From NCBI GenBank assembly GCA_947259685.1, contig CAMYNC010000059.1, positions 1 through 21,411 on the forward strand: DNA of 21,411 nucleotides, in the 5' to 3' direction. This DNA is from an uncultured Desulfuromonadales bacterium (GTDB lineage Bacteria > Desulfobacterota > Desulfuromonadia > Desulfuromonadales > Geopsychrobacteraceae). How positions within the stretch are numbered: position 1 is the first letter of the stretch; each line of letters starts with the position of its first letter. Below are positions 14,756 through 20,610 of this stretch, piece by piece. The notes beneath the pieces were generated by a model. The model saw only the letters and a list, made by a program, of their open reading frames with translations, searched no databases and was not told the DNA's origin. The translations under genes were made by a program, and so were the position numbers.

Positions 14756-16725
14756 AATCGTTGATTTATCGGGGCGAGGTCAGTCATGTCCGACTGACTC
14801 CGGTGCACCACAGTTTCCGCTACCCGGTCTATTTTTACGCCTTCGACCTGGATGAATTGCCGGAACTGGCCCGCCAGAGTCCACTGTTCGGCTACAACCA
14901 GCTGCGGCCGGTGGCGATTCATGATCGCGACTACCTGCAACCTGGAGAGGCACCGATTCGGGAGAAACTGGCAAAGGTTCTACTGGAGGCTGAAATCTCT
15001 GTTCAACCTGAGCGGGTGGTGCTGGTGACCGCCGCGCGCTATTTCAATTACGTCTTTAATCCGATCAGCTTTTTTTACTGTTATGGCAAATCGAATCAGC
15101 TGATCTGCGTGCTGGCACAGGTCAGAAATACTTTTGGCGAAATGCACCTCTATCTGCTCTCAAACGCAGCCGCCGAAACAGTTGAGGGGCGCTTGCTCTT
15201 CAGCAACGAAAAGCAATTTCATGTTTCGCCATTTTTCTCTCGTGATGGCAGTTACGAATTCCAGTTGAGCGAACCGAACAGCTGTCTCGACAACCAGATT
15301 CATTATCATCAGGCTCAGCAGCTTACCCTGATTGCCCGGATTCATGGCCAGTCTGTGCCACTGACCACCAGCAGTCTGCTGAAAACCCTCGTCAAGTATC
15401 CCTTCAGTGCCGGCCTGACCATGCCCCGCATTTTCTGGCAGGCAGCAAAACTCTATTTTCAAAGGAGACTTCCCGTGTACAACAAGCCGGTTCCGAATCA
15501 CGCCATGACCGTACGCCCCGTCCAGCCGAGTTGGCTCGACCGGATCGGCATGCTTCTCTGTTTCAAGTTCCTCTCCCGCCTGCCGCAAGGCGAACTGCGG
15601 GTCACCCTCCCTGATGGAAGTGGCTATCGTTTCGGCCAGGCGGGGGCGGAGCCGTCGCTGCAGCTGTCGATCAGAGAGTATCGCTTCTTCCGCCGGGCGA
15701 TGCTTTCAGGTGATATCGGCTTCGGTGAGGCCTACACCGATGGCGATTGGACGAGCGACGATCTGCCCGGCCTGCTGACTTTGCTGGCAGCAAATGAAGC
15801 GGTGCTGGATGATCGCAGTATCCTCACCGCAACCCTCGGCCGCTGGAACAATTATCTGCGCCACCTGCTGCGAGCCAATACCCTCAAAGGCAGCTCGCGC
15901 AATATCCGCGAGCATTATGACCTGAGCAACGCCTTTTTTTCGACTTTCCTCGACCCGAGCATGACCTATTCCTCGGCCCTTTTCAAAACAGAGGCCGAGA
16001 GTCTGGAGCAGGCACAGCGTAACAAAATACAAACCATCATCGAAAAAGCCGGGATCAGCAGCGACGATCATGTCCTCGAAATCGGCTGCGGCTGGGGCAG
16101 CTTTGCCATCGAAGTGGTGCGGCAGACCGGTTGTCGGTTGACCGGTATCACCCTGTCGCAAGAACAGTTGCTCTGGGCTCAGCAACGTGTCCAGGAAGCC
16201 GGGCTGGAGGATCGCATCGATCTGCAGCTGCGCGATTATCGTCACATCGAAGAGAGATATTCGAAAATCGTCTCGATCGAGATGCTTGAGGCGGTTGGCC
16301 ATGCCGGTCTGAAAACCTTTTTTGCAGCCTGTGATCAGGCTCTGCTGCCCGGTGGCAAAGCAGTGATTCAAGTGATCACAATTCCGGATCGGAAATATTC
16401 CGCCTACCGCTACAGTTCCGACTGGATCCGCAAGCACATCTTTCCCGGCGGCCACCTGCCTTCGGTCGGGGTGCTGGCCAAAGCGATGGCTGCCGAATCG
16501 AGCCTAAATATCAGTAGCCTGCAGCATTATGGGCTGGATTATGCCAAAACCGTCGAGATCTGGCGGCAAACCATGCAGGCCAAACGTCAGCAGATACTGC
16601 AGCTCGGCTACGATGAAACTTTCCTCCGCAAGTGGGACTACTACTTTGCTTATTGCCAGGCTGGCTTTGCCGCACAGATCATCGATCTGGCCCAACTGGT
16701 TTTACAGAAACCGGAATGCGGTTGA
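14752..16725 (+). CDS. DUF1365 - CFA-synthase-like methyltransferase fusion
   Basis: A 657-residue protein joining two normally separate neighbours. Residues 1-250 are a complete DUF1365 domain (YRGEVSHVRLTPVHHSFRY at the start; RYFNYVFNPISFFYCY; MPRIFWQAAKLYFQRRLPVY near its end). Residues 260-657 are a cyclopropane-fatty-acid-synthase-type SAM methyltransferase, with HYDLSNAFFSTFLDPSMTYSS (388-408), SAM motif VLEIGCGWGS (441-450), EMLEAVG (510-516) and RKHIFPGGHLPSV (560-572). Relative to E. coli Cfa, the bicarbonate-site Cys139 is Ser408 and His266 aligns with Val541, while Glu (E513) and Tyr (Y597) are kept. The enzyme may thus methylate rather than cyclopropanate acyl chains. At the joint, AAAGGAGA (15461-15468) sits 6 bases before an in-frame GTG (15475) that could start a free 416-residue methyltransferase. 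Confidence 0.92.
   Translation: MKSLIYRGEVSHVRLTPVHHSFRYPVYFYAFDLDELPELARQSPLFGYNQLRPVAIHDRDYLQPGEAPIREKLAKVLLEAEISVQPERVVLVTAARYFNYVFNPISFFYCYGKSNQLICVLAQVRNTFGEMHLYLLSNAAAETVEGRLLFSNEKQFHVSPFFSRDGSYEFQLSEPNSCLDNQIHYHQAQQLTLIARIHGQSVPLTTSSLLKTLVKYPFSAGLTMPRIFWQAAKLYFQRRLPVYNKPVPNHAMTVRPVQPSWLDRIGMLLCFKFLSRLPQGELRVTLPDGSGYRFGQAGAEPSLQLSIREYRFFRRAMLSGDIGFGEAYTDGDWTSDDLPGLLTLLAANEAVLDDRSILTATLGRWNNYLRHLLRANTLKGSSRNIREHYDLSNAFFSTFLDPSMTYSSALFKTEAESLEQAQRNKIQTIIEKAGISSDDHVLEIGCGWGSFAIEVVRQTGCRLTGITLSQEQLLWAQQRVQEAGLEDRIDLQLRDYRHIEERYSKIVSIEMLEAVGHAGLKTFFAACDQALLPGGKAVIQVITIPDRKYSAYRYSSDWIRKHIFPGGHLPSVGVLAKAMAAESSLNISSLQHYGLDYAKTVEIWRQTMQAKRQQILQLGYDETFLRKWDYYFAYCQAGFAAQIIDLAQLVLQKPECG
15461..15477 (+). 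promoter_or_regulatory. Internal ribosome site and GTG start at the domain joint
   Basis: AAAGGAGA, six bases, then GTG in frame (V242 of the fusion), exactly where the DUF1365 domain gives way to the methyltransferase. Such a strong Shine-Dalgarno match inside a coding sequence is likely a relic of, or still acts as, the separate start of the methyltransferase gene. The encoded residues Q-R-R-L-P-V are also conserved in unfused DUF1365 proteins, so a chance match cannot be excluded. Confidence 0.45.
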
Positions 16726-16738
16726 AAGGTTGTCTCTG

Positions 16739-17305
16739 ATGTCGCCTTTGCTGACTAAGCTGGTGAATGTTCTCCTCTACCAGATCGGCTGGTTCTGTTG
16801 CGTGCTCGGTGCCGCCTGGGGCTATCCGGTCAGCGGTGCCTTATGCGCGCTGTTACTGATGGCTGTGCACCTGCTGTTGGCAGAGTCGCGACAGGCAGAA
16901 TTGTCCCTGATGCTTTGCGTCTGTCTGCTCGGGGTTTTGATTGACAGCGGCCAACAGGCACTTGGTGTTTTCACTTTCAAAACCGACCCGGATTGGCCCC
17001 TTTGGCTGCCTCTCTGGATATTTGTCATCTGGGCGCAGTTCGCAACCTTGTTCCGATATGCACTTTATTGGCTTGCCGGCCGCTATCTGTGGGCAACGTT
17101 TTTCGGCCTCGTTGGAGGACCGCTCGCTTACTGGGGTGGAATCAGGCTGGGGGCAGCTCAGTTCGGTGAGAATCTGCTCTTTAGTCTTGTTTCGCTGGCG
17201 CTGGTCTGGGCGCTGGTGACTCCGTTCCTCTGCTGGCTCAGTGCTCGATTAGACAACCGAGAGGGGGGTTACCGTAACTTTTTCGCCAAGACTCCCTGCA
17301 GATAA
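16739..17305 (+). CDS. DUF2878 family membrane protein
   Basis: A 188-residue inner-membrane protein. I place the start at the ATG at 16739, 13 bases after the fusion gene, because homology (LLTKLVNVLLYQIGWFCCVLGA) begins there. Five or six hydrophobic helices follow. The family signature LGVLIDSGQQALGVFTF lies near the middle, then LPLWIFVIWAQFATLFRYAL and GLVGGPLAYWGGIRLGA. DUF2878 has no known activity, but it is a regular companion of DUF1365 and CFA-like methyltransferases in gammaproteobacteria, matching its position here. It is 12 bases upstream of the chalcone-isomerase-like gene. Confidence 0.88.
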   Translation: MSPLLTKLVNVLLYQIGWFCCVLGAAWGYPVSGALCALLLMAVHLLLAESRQAELSLMLCVCLLGVLIDSGQQALGVFTFKTDPDWPLWLPLWIFVIWAQFATLFRYALYWLAGRYLWATFFGLVGGPLAYWGGIRLGAAQFGENLLFSLVSLALVWALVTPFLCWLSARLDNREGGYRNFFAKTPCR

Positions 17306-17317
17306 ACAGGATGAAAG

Positions 17318-17896
17318 ATGAGCAAAGCACATAAACGACTTAAACGGACTTGGATGGTGGCTTTCCTGTTCCTGATGCTGGCCTCGTGTGCTGAGGCAGC
17401 AGTCATCAAGGGTGTCAGTTTTGCCGGTCAGCTGCAGGTCGCGCAGACTGAACTGAGGCTGACCGGCGTTGCTGCTCTGAAATGGGCGCTGTTGTTCGAT
17501 GTTTATGCCGGGGCTTTCTACCTGCCAGAAGGCTATGCTGCCGCCAGCTGGACTGATGATATCCCGAAGCGTCTGGAGCTCGCCTATTTCCGTAATTTTA
17601 CGGCGGAAGATTTTTCCATGTCTTCGGATAAACTGTTGCGTGACAATCTTCCGGCTAATCAGTATCAGGCTCTTGCGGAGCGACTGCAGCATTTCTATCG
17701 CTTGTTTCGCGACATCAAACCGGGTGACCGTTACAGCCTGACTTATCGATCTGACATCGGCACGGAACTGAGGTTCAATGACGAGCTTTTGGGCGTTGCG
17801 CCGGGAGCTGATTTTGCGGTGGCCTACTTAGGCATCTGGCTGGGAAAGCAGCCGCTCGATAAAAGATTCCGCGACCGTTTGCTGGGAGGAGGCTGA
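17318..17896 (+). CDS. Chalcone isomerase-like exported protein
   Basis: A 192-residue protein with a signal peptide (basic KRLKRTW, hydrophobic 13-26, cleavage near CAEAA) and a chalcone_isomerase-like domain (Chalcone_3 type). The conserved segments are LRLTGVAALKWALLFDVYAGAFYLPEGY, KRLELAYFRNFTAEDF and GDRYSLTYRSDIGTEL-like strands, ending with LGIWLGKQPLDKRFRDRLLG. The fold is related to fatty-acid-binding chalcone-isomerase-like proteins, so periplasmic fatty-acid binding is more plausible than flavonoid isomerisation. It is a standard member of CFA/DUF2878 clusters. A GGAGGAGG at its 3' end serves as the ribosome site for the peroxiredoxin gene 2 bases downstream. Confidence 0.85.
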   Translation: MSKAHKRLKRTWMVAFLFLMLASCAEAAVIKGVSFAGQLQVAQTELRLTGVAALKWALLFDVYAGAFYLPEGYAAASWTDDIPKRLELAYFRNFTAEDFSMSSDKLLRDNLPANQYQALAERLQHFYRLFRDIKPGDRYSLTYRSDIGTELRFNDELLGVAPGADFAVAYLGIWLGKQPLDKRFRDRLLGGG

Positions 17897-17898
17897 AG

Positions 17899-18363
17899 AT
17901 GAAGAGGATCACCGTCGGCGATAAGGCGCCTGACTTTTCCCAACGTGATCAAAACGGCCAGCTGATCAGCTTTGCCGAGTTTCGGGGGAAGAAGTCAGTG
18001 GTGCTGTTTTTCTACCCGGCCGATGAATCACCGATCTGTACCAAGGAAGCTTGCGCCTTTCGTGATGCCTACCAGGATTTTACCGATGCCGGGGCGGTGG
18101 TCATCGGCATCAGTGCCGATTCCCTCGATAAACATCAAAGATTTTCCGCCAATCACCGGTTGCCTTTTCATCTGCTCAGCGATACCGACGGCAGTCTGCG
18201 CAAAGCCTTCGGGGTGCCAAAGTCACTGGGGCTGCTACCGGGACGGGTGACCTACGTGATCGATCCCGTCGGGACCGTGCGCCACCTGTTTAGTGCCCAG
18301 TTGGCGGCAGATAAGCATGTGCAGGAAGCGCTGAAAACCTTAGGTGAGATTTCAGCGGAATAA
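17899..18363 (+). CDS. bcp: Peroxiredoxin, Bcp/PrxQ type
   Basis: A 154-residue cytosolic thioredoxin-fold peroxidase that reduces hydrogen peroxide and organic or lipid hydroperoxides. The active site is FFYPADESPICTKEAC (38-52): peroxidatic Cys47 and, five residues on, resolving Cys52, the arrangement of atypical two-Cys PrxQ enzymes recycled by thioredoxin. SPICT replaces the more common TPGCT, and the catalytic Pro/Thr/Cys set is retained. The rest (VVIGISADSLDKHQRFSANH, LLSDTDGSLRKAFGVPK, GRVTYVIDPVGTVRH) is typical in sequence and length. Its place directly behind the lipid-modifying genes suggests it detoxifies lipid peroxides produced under the same stress. Confidence 0.93.
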   Translation: MKRITVGDKAPDFSQRDQNGQLISFAEFRGKKSVVLFFYPADESPICTKEACAFRDAYQDFTDAGAVVIGISADSLDKHQRFSANHRLPFHLLSDTDGSLRKAFGVPKSLGLLPGRVTYVIDPVGTVRHLFSAQLAADKHVQEALKTLGEISAE

Positions 18364-18423
18364 CTCTTCCATATGCTGGCGAAACAATTGCCTTTATATG
18401 GATACCTTGAAAGGAGACAGAGT

Positions 18424-19038
18424 ATGTGCAGATTATTGTTGATCGGAATGCTGGTTTTTCTTGCTGCCTGCACCGCACCCTTTCCGAAAATACCGGTTGA
18501 TAGCCGCAGTGTTGATCCGGGAACCCAGGTGATGCGTGGAAGTGATAGTTTTAAGCTGCTTGGGACAGCTTTAAAAGTTGGAGACCCGCTGCCATCAGTG
18601 ACCCTGTTTAACAGGAATCTTCAGCAAGTTGATCTCGCTCAATTCCAAGGAGAGGTGCTACTGATCAGCGTTGTCCCGTCGCTGGATACGCAGGTTTGCG
18701 AGCAGCAAACGCGGACTCTGGCTGATGGAGCAGATGACTTACCGAAGACCGTCAAGCGGATCACCATCAGCCGTGATCTGCCCTTCGCGCAAAAGCGCTT
18801 CGCTGAAGAATTGCCGCAGCATGGCGAGCTTTACTATCTTTCCGATTACGCTGAGGCGAACTTCGGTCGTGCCACCGGACTGCTGATTGACCAGATCTAT
18901 TTACTTGCCAGGGCGGTGATCGTTGTTGACCGAGAGGGAATCGTTCGCTATCTGCAGGTGGTGCCAACCATTACCCACCTGCCCGATCTGAAAAAGGGGA
19001 TGGAAATTGCTGCGCAGTTGAGTGCTGCTGAGAATTAA
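18424..19038 (+). CDS. Tpx-like thiol peroxidase lipoprotein without resolving Cys
   Basis: A 204-residue protein. I chose the ATG at 18424, which has AAAGGAGA upstream and opens a lipoprotein signal peptide with lipobox LAAC (Cys16); a longer frame from 18373 would spoil that signal. After a linker, the domain matches thiol peroxidase Tpx: VGDPLPSVTLFN, VVPSLDTQVCEQQTR with peroxidatic Cys92, SRDLPFAQKRF, and a C-terminal VVPTITHLPDL strand. The resolving Cys of Tpx, normally right after PFAQxRF, is Ala here, and the mature domain has no other Cys. It is thus a membrane-anchored one-Cys form that would need an external thiol. It follows bcp by 60 bases with its own ribosome site. Most Tpx proteins are about 165 aa and lack a signal. 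Confidence 0.85.
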   Translation: MCRLLLIGMLVFLAACTAPFPKIPVDSRSVDPGTQVMRGSDSFKLLGTALKVGDPLPSVTLFNRNLQQVDLAQFQGEVLLISVVPSLDTQVCEQQTRTLADGADDLPKTVKRITISRDLPFAQKRFAEELPQHGELYYLSDYAEANFGRATGLLIDQIYLLARAVIVVDREGIVRYLQVVPTITHLPDLKKGMEIAAQLSAAEN

Positions 19039-19181
19039 ACCTTAAAAGCATGGATTAGATGCGGTAGCGCACCTATTTGATTACTAATAAAAAATAGTCA
19101 AGGAACAAGATCAGAACCGAGGAACAATTAAACAGTGTATTTCAGGCATTCCAGCGGAGAATATCCAGAAGGGATTCACTC

Positions 19182-19361
19182 ATGTCTAGGGAAAGCAAAG
19201 TAAAAGGTTTTTTTTGCCTGGCAGCCTTCCTCTCATTTTTACTTTCTGTTTATTTATGGTTTTCCGGGCAGAAGGATGAGGGCGTGTTCGTTGGTTTATG
19301 GGTGCCATCGATCCTCTCACTAGGAGCCCTCTTGCTGTCAGGAAGAAGGTCGAGCGGATGA
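19182..19361 (+). CDS. Small membrane protein (59 aa), first of a coupled pair
   Basis: A 59-residue protein with two hydrophobic segments (about 9-27 and 38-55) separated by a short polar loop (FSGQKDEG), basic at both ends. AGGG lies about 8 bases before the ATG. The motif FVGLWVPSILSLGALLL looks well kept and reminiscent of small membrane proteins annotated as hypothetical in other Gram-negatives. I cannot give a function. Its stop overlaps the start of the next small gene (ATGA), so the two are very likely translated together and form a small complex or serve a common partner. Confidence 0.6.
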   Translation: MSRESKVKGFFCLAAFLSFLLSVYLWFSGQKDEGVFVGLWVPSILSLGALLLSGRRSSG

Positions 19362-19468
19362 GTGATACCTATATTTTTATCGTCGGATGTCTGGTCACTC
19401 TGATCTGGCTCGTAGCGGTAGCTTTTCTTCTTTTTGGCGCTTATCTGGATTCCAAACCTCAGGATTGA
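19358..19468 (+). CDS. Small membrane protein (36 aa), second of a coupled pair
   Basis: A 36-residue single-helix protein: MSDTY, then a hydrophobic stretch of about 22 residues (IFIVGCLVTLIWLVAVAFLL), ending with LDSKPQD. It starts within the stop codon of the preceding 59-residue gene. Coupling, a clean hydrophobic helix and a sensible length argue for a real gene. The function is unknown; tiny partner subunits of transporters or respiratory complexes look like this. Confidence 0.55.
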   Translation: MSDTYIFIVGCLVTLIWLVAVAFLLFGAYLDSKPQD

Positions 19469-19492
19469 TTTAATCGTCCGGGTAGGAGCATT

Positions 19493-19573
19493 ATGACCGT
19501 GAATCCTGATGACCCTATTACAATAACCATCCGCATGGTCATCCAGTTCTTTACGCATCTAACGTTTTCCTAG
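19493..19573 (+). pseudogene. Possible truncated third small gene (26 codons)
   Basis: An ATG with a good ribosome site (TAGGAGCATT) opens 24 bases after the 36-residue gene: MTVNPDDPITITIRMVIQFF, then a stop at 19571. From about 19538 on the DNA matches, antisense, the tail of the PEP-utilising gene copy, so this frame appears cut short by that junction. It may be the first 15 or so codons of a former larger gene (for instance the main subunit served by the two small proteins), or a chance frame. Confidence 0.3.
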
Positions 19574-19642
19574 CCGTTGTCAGTTTGTCCAACGAGGGTG
19601 GAATGAAAACCAGGCCGAAGTAGCTGTCGCTGGATATTCTTC
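19538..19642 (-). pseudogene. Decayed copy of the 3' end of the PEP-utilising gene
   Basis: Read on the minus strand this gives DSYFGLVFIPPSLDKL, matching DGYLGLVFFPPSSGKL near the end of the gene at 20611-21411, and, in another frame, MRKELDD, identical to that gene's last segment. At DNA level 19538-19558 and 20626-20646 agree at 19 of 21 bases. A two-base length difference between the blocks puts the tail out of frame. Similarity fades beyond about 19642 and to the left of 19538. It is a remnant of a paralogue or of a partial duplication, clearly not functional. Confidence 0.7.
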
Positions 19643-19701
19643 GGAACTGATAGTAAAATCTGACCCTGCATACCGGGCAGTGATTAGTCTGAAAAGAAGA
19701 A

Positions 19702-19726
19702 AGGCCCACCTGTTTAGGATGGGCCT
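19702..19726 (-). terminator. Rho-independent terminator of the MoaD/ThiS-like gene
   Basis: Perfect arms AGGCCCA (19702-19708) and TGGGCCT (19720-19726), with a second inner pairing CCT/AGG, form a strong hairpin. On the minus strand it is followed by a T-rich run (TTCTTCTTTTC), as expected about 40 bases past the stop of the MoaD/ThiS-like gene. Confidence 0.7.
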
Positions 19727-19766
19727 CATTCAGAATTTCTGTTCAGCACCGAACTTTTACAATGGC

Positions 19767-20003
19767 TTACATTCCACCGGTTGCCGGAGCGAAGGTAACT
19801 CTGTCTCCTTCATGAAGCAAAGTTTCGGGAGACACAAAGAGGTTATTCACAAAGATCAATTTAATCTCTTCATGCTGAAACCCAAGTTTGTCAATCAAAT
19901 CGTTTACTTTAGACCCACCAGGAAGGCTATGAGGTGTGCTGCCATGGTAATCACACACCTCGTTCTTAGCTAATTGGGCAAAACATTTTACTGAAACGTT
20001 CAT
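19767..20003 (-). CDS. MoaD/ThiS-family small sulfur-carrier protein ending GGM
   Basis: A 78-residue ubiquitin-fold protein: VSVKCFAQLAKN as first strand, SLPGGSKVNDLIDKLGF as helix region, EEIKLIFVNNLFVSPETLLHEGDRVTFAP as the later strands, and the C-terminal TGGM. MoaD and ThiS carriers end in Gly-Gly, whose carboxylate is adenylated by a MoeB/ThiF-type enzyme and turned into thiocarboxylate. Here one Met follows the Gly pair, which would need trimming before activation, as with QbsE- or CysO-type carriers processed by JAMM proteases, or the residue may block it. Ribosome site GGAAGGGAG lies 7 bases before the ATG, and a terminator follows. No E1-like or protease gene is in the window. It is the one intact gene in a zone of debris. 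Confidence 0.8.
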   Translation of the reverse strand: MNVSVKCFAQLAKNEVCDYHGSTPHSLPGGSKVNDLIDKLGFQHEEIKLIFVNNLFVSPETLLHEGDRVTFAPATGGM

Positions 20004-20091
20004 CGAACAACTCCCTTCCGATCTAGTCTGTTGAAAGAATCGTGTGCGCTGTCACGTTTTTTTACCAGTCATCATGTTCCTCCCCAGCACA

Positions 20092-20193
20092 TCAAGGAAT
20101 CAAGCCCGCAACCGAAACTGCGACAATTCCTTCTCCATCAAACAGTGGTGTCCCAAAGTTGATTCGTATCCCCGCTGCTTGCGGCAGGGTGTC
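20092..20193 (-). pseudogene. Possible fragment of an IclR-type effector domain
   Basis: Between two stops on the minus strand lie 33 codons whose middle, NFGTPLFDGEGIVAVSVAG, resembles the aPvFDxxGxvvaalSvaG strand pair near the end of IclR-family regulator effector domains. No start codon or upstream part is present. A strong ribosome site (GGGGAGGAAC) and ATG follow on the minus strand at 20074, but that frame stops after seven codons, so it too is a truncated gene start. The assignment rests on a short match. Confidence 0.25.
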
Positions 20194-20262
20194 TTAGCCC
20201 TGACAAGTGCTAGAATGTCTTTCTGTTCTTCTGGATCGAATAGTGATTAATGGGGAGGGATT

Positions 20263-20589
20263 ATGAGCGACCTTCTTGCGAGAGAAACGTCCTGTAAAAT
20301 ATATCCAAAGCCACAATGTGTTTCAATTAAGCTGATTCTCAAGCCGGAAGATAGAGATCTAGGTGGCTTCAGTGTGCGTAGGCTGTTGCCAACCAGGGAC
20401 TTGCCGAGTGCAGAACCGCCAATAATAACCAATCGCGTTGTTTCTGTTGCGACCAGTTCGATATTTAAAGTCTGGTGGAATCTGGTTTCCAGTCAAAAAG
20501 AACTCATCGAAAAAGCAAAACAGGATTGGCGAGACGGAACATTTCCCCAAGTCCCTGGGGAAACAGAATTTATCCCTCTACCGGAGTGA
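20263..20589 (+). pseudogene. Scrambled pirin remnant (internal deletion and inversion)
   Basis: An open 108-codon frame with ribosome site GGGAGGG and ATG. Residues 1-43 match the pirin N-terminus (MSDLLA and [14 protein letters not shown]), and residues 70-108 match the pirin C-terminus ([20 protein letters not shown] and [15 protein letters not shown]). The roughly 190 residues between them in an intact pirin (about 280 aa), including both iron-binding cupin motifs, are gone. The short middle (44-69) is not pirin on this strand, but the opposite strand of about 20391-20470 reads [14 protein letters not shown], the segment that should precede WWN in pirin. That piece is therefore inverted in place. 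No cupin activity is possible; whether the chimeric frame is still expressed is unknown. Confidence 0.7.
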
Positions 20590-20610
20590 TAAAGGGAGAG
20601 CTCAAGACAG

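Noticed and set aside
19039..19181. Possible tRNA or small RNA after the thiol peroxidase gene
   Set aside because: No cloverleaf, no CCA end and no strong hairpin with T-run; only a 4-base stem around 19060-19072. I see nothing there beyond a probable promoter region.
19250..19558. Minus-strand frame of 102 codons starting MRKELDD
   Set aside because: Its first seven residues are only the out-of-frame tail of the decayed PEP-gene copy; the rest is antisense to the two small membrane protein genes.
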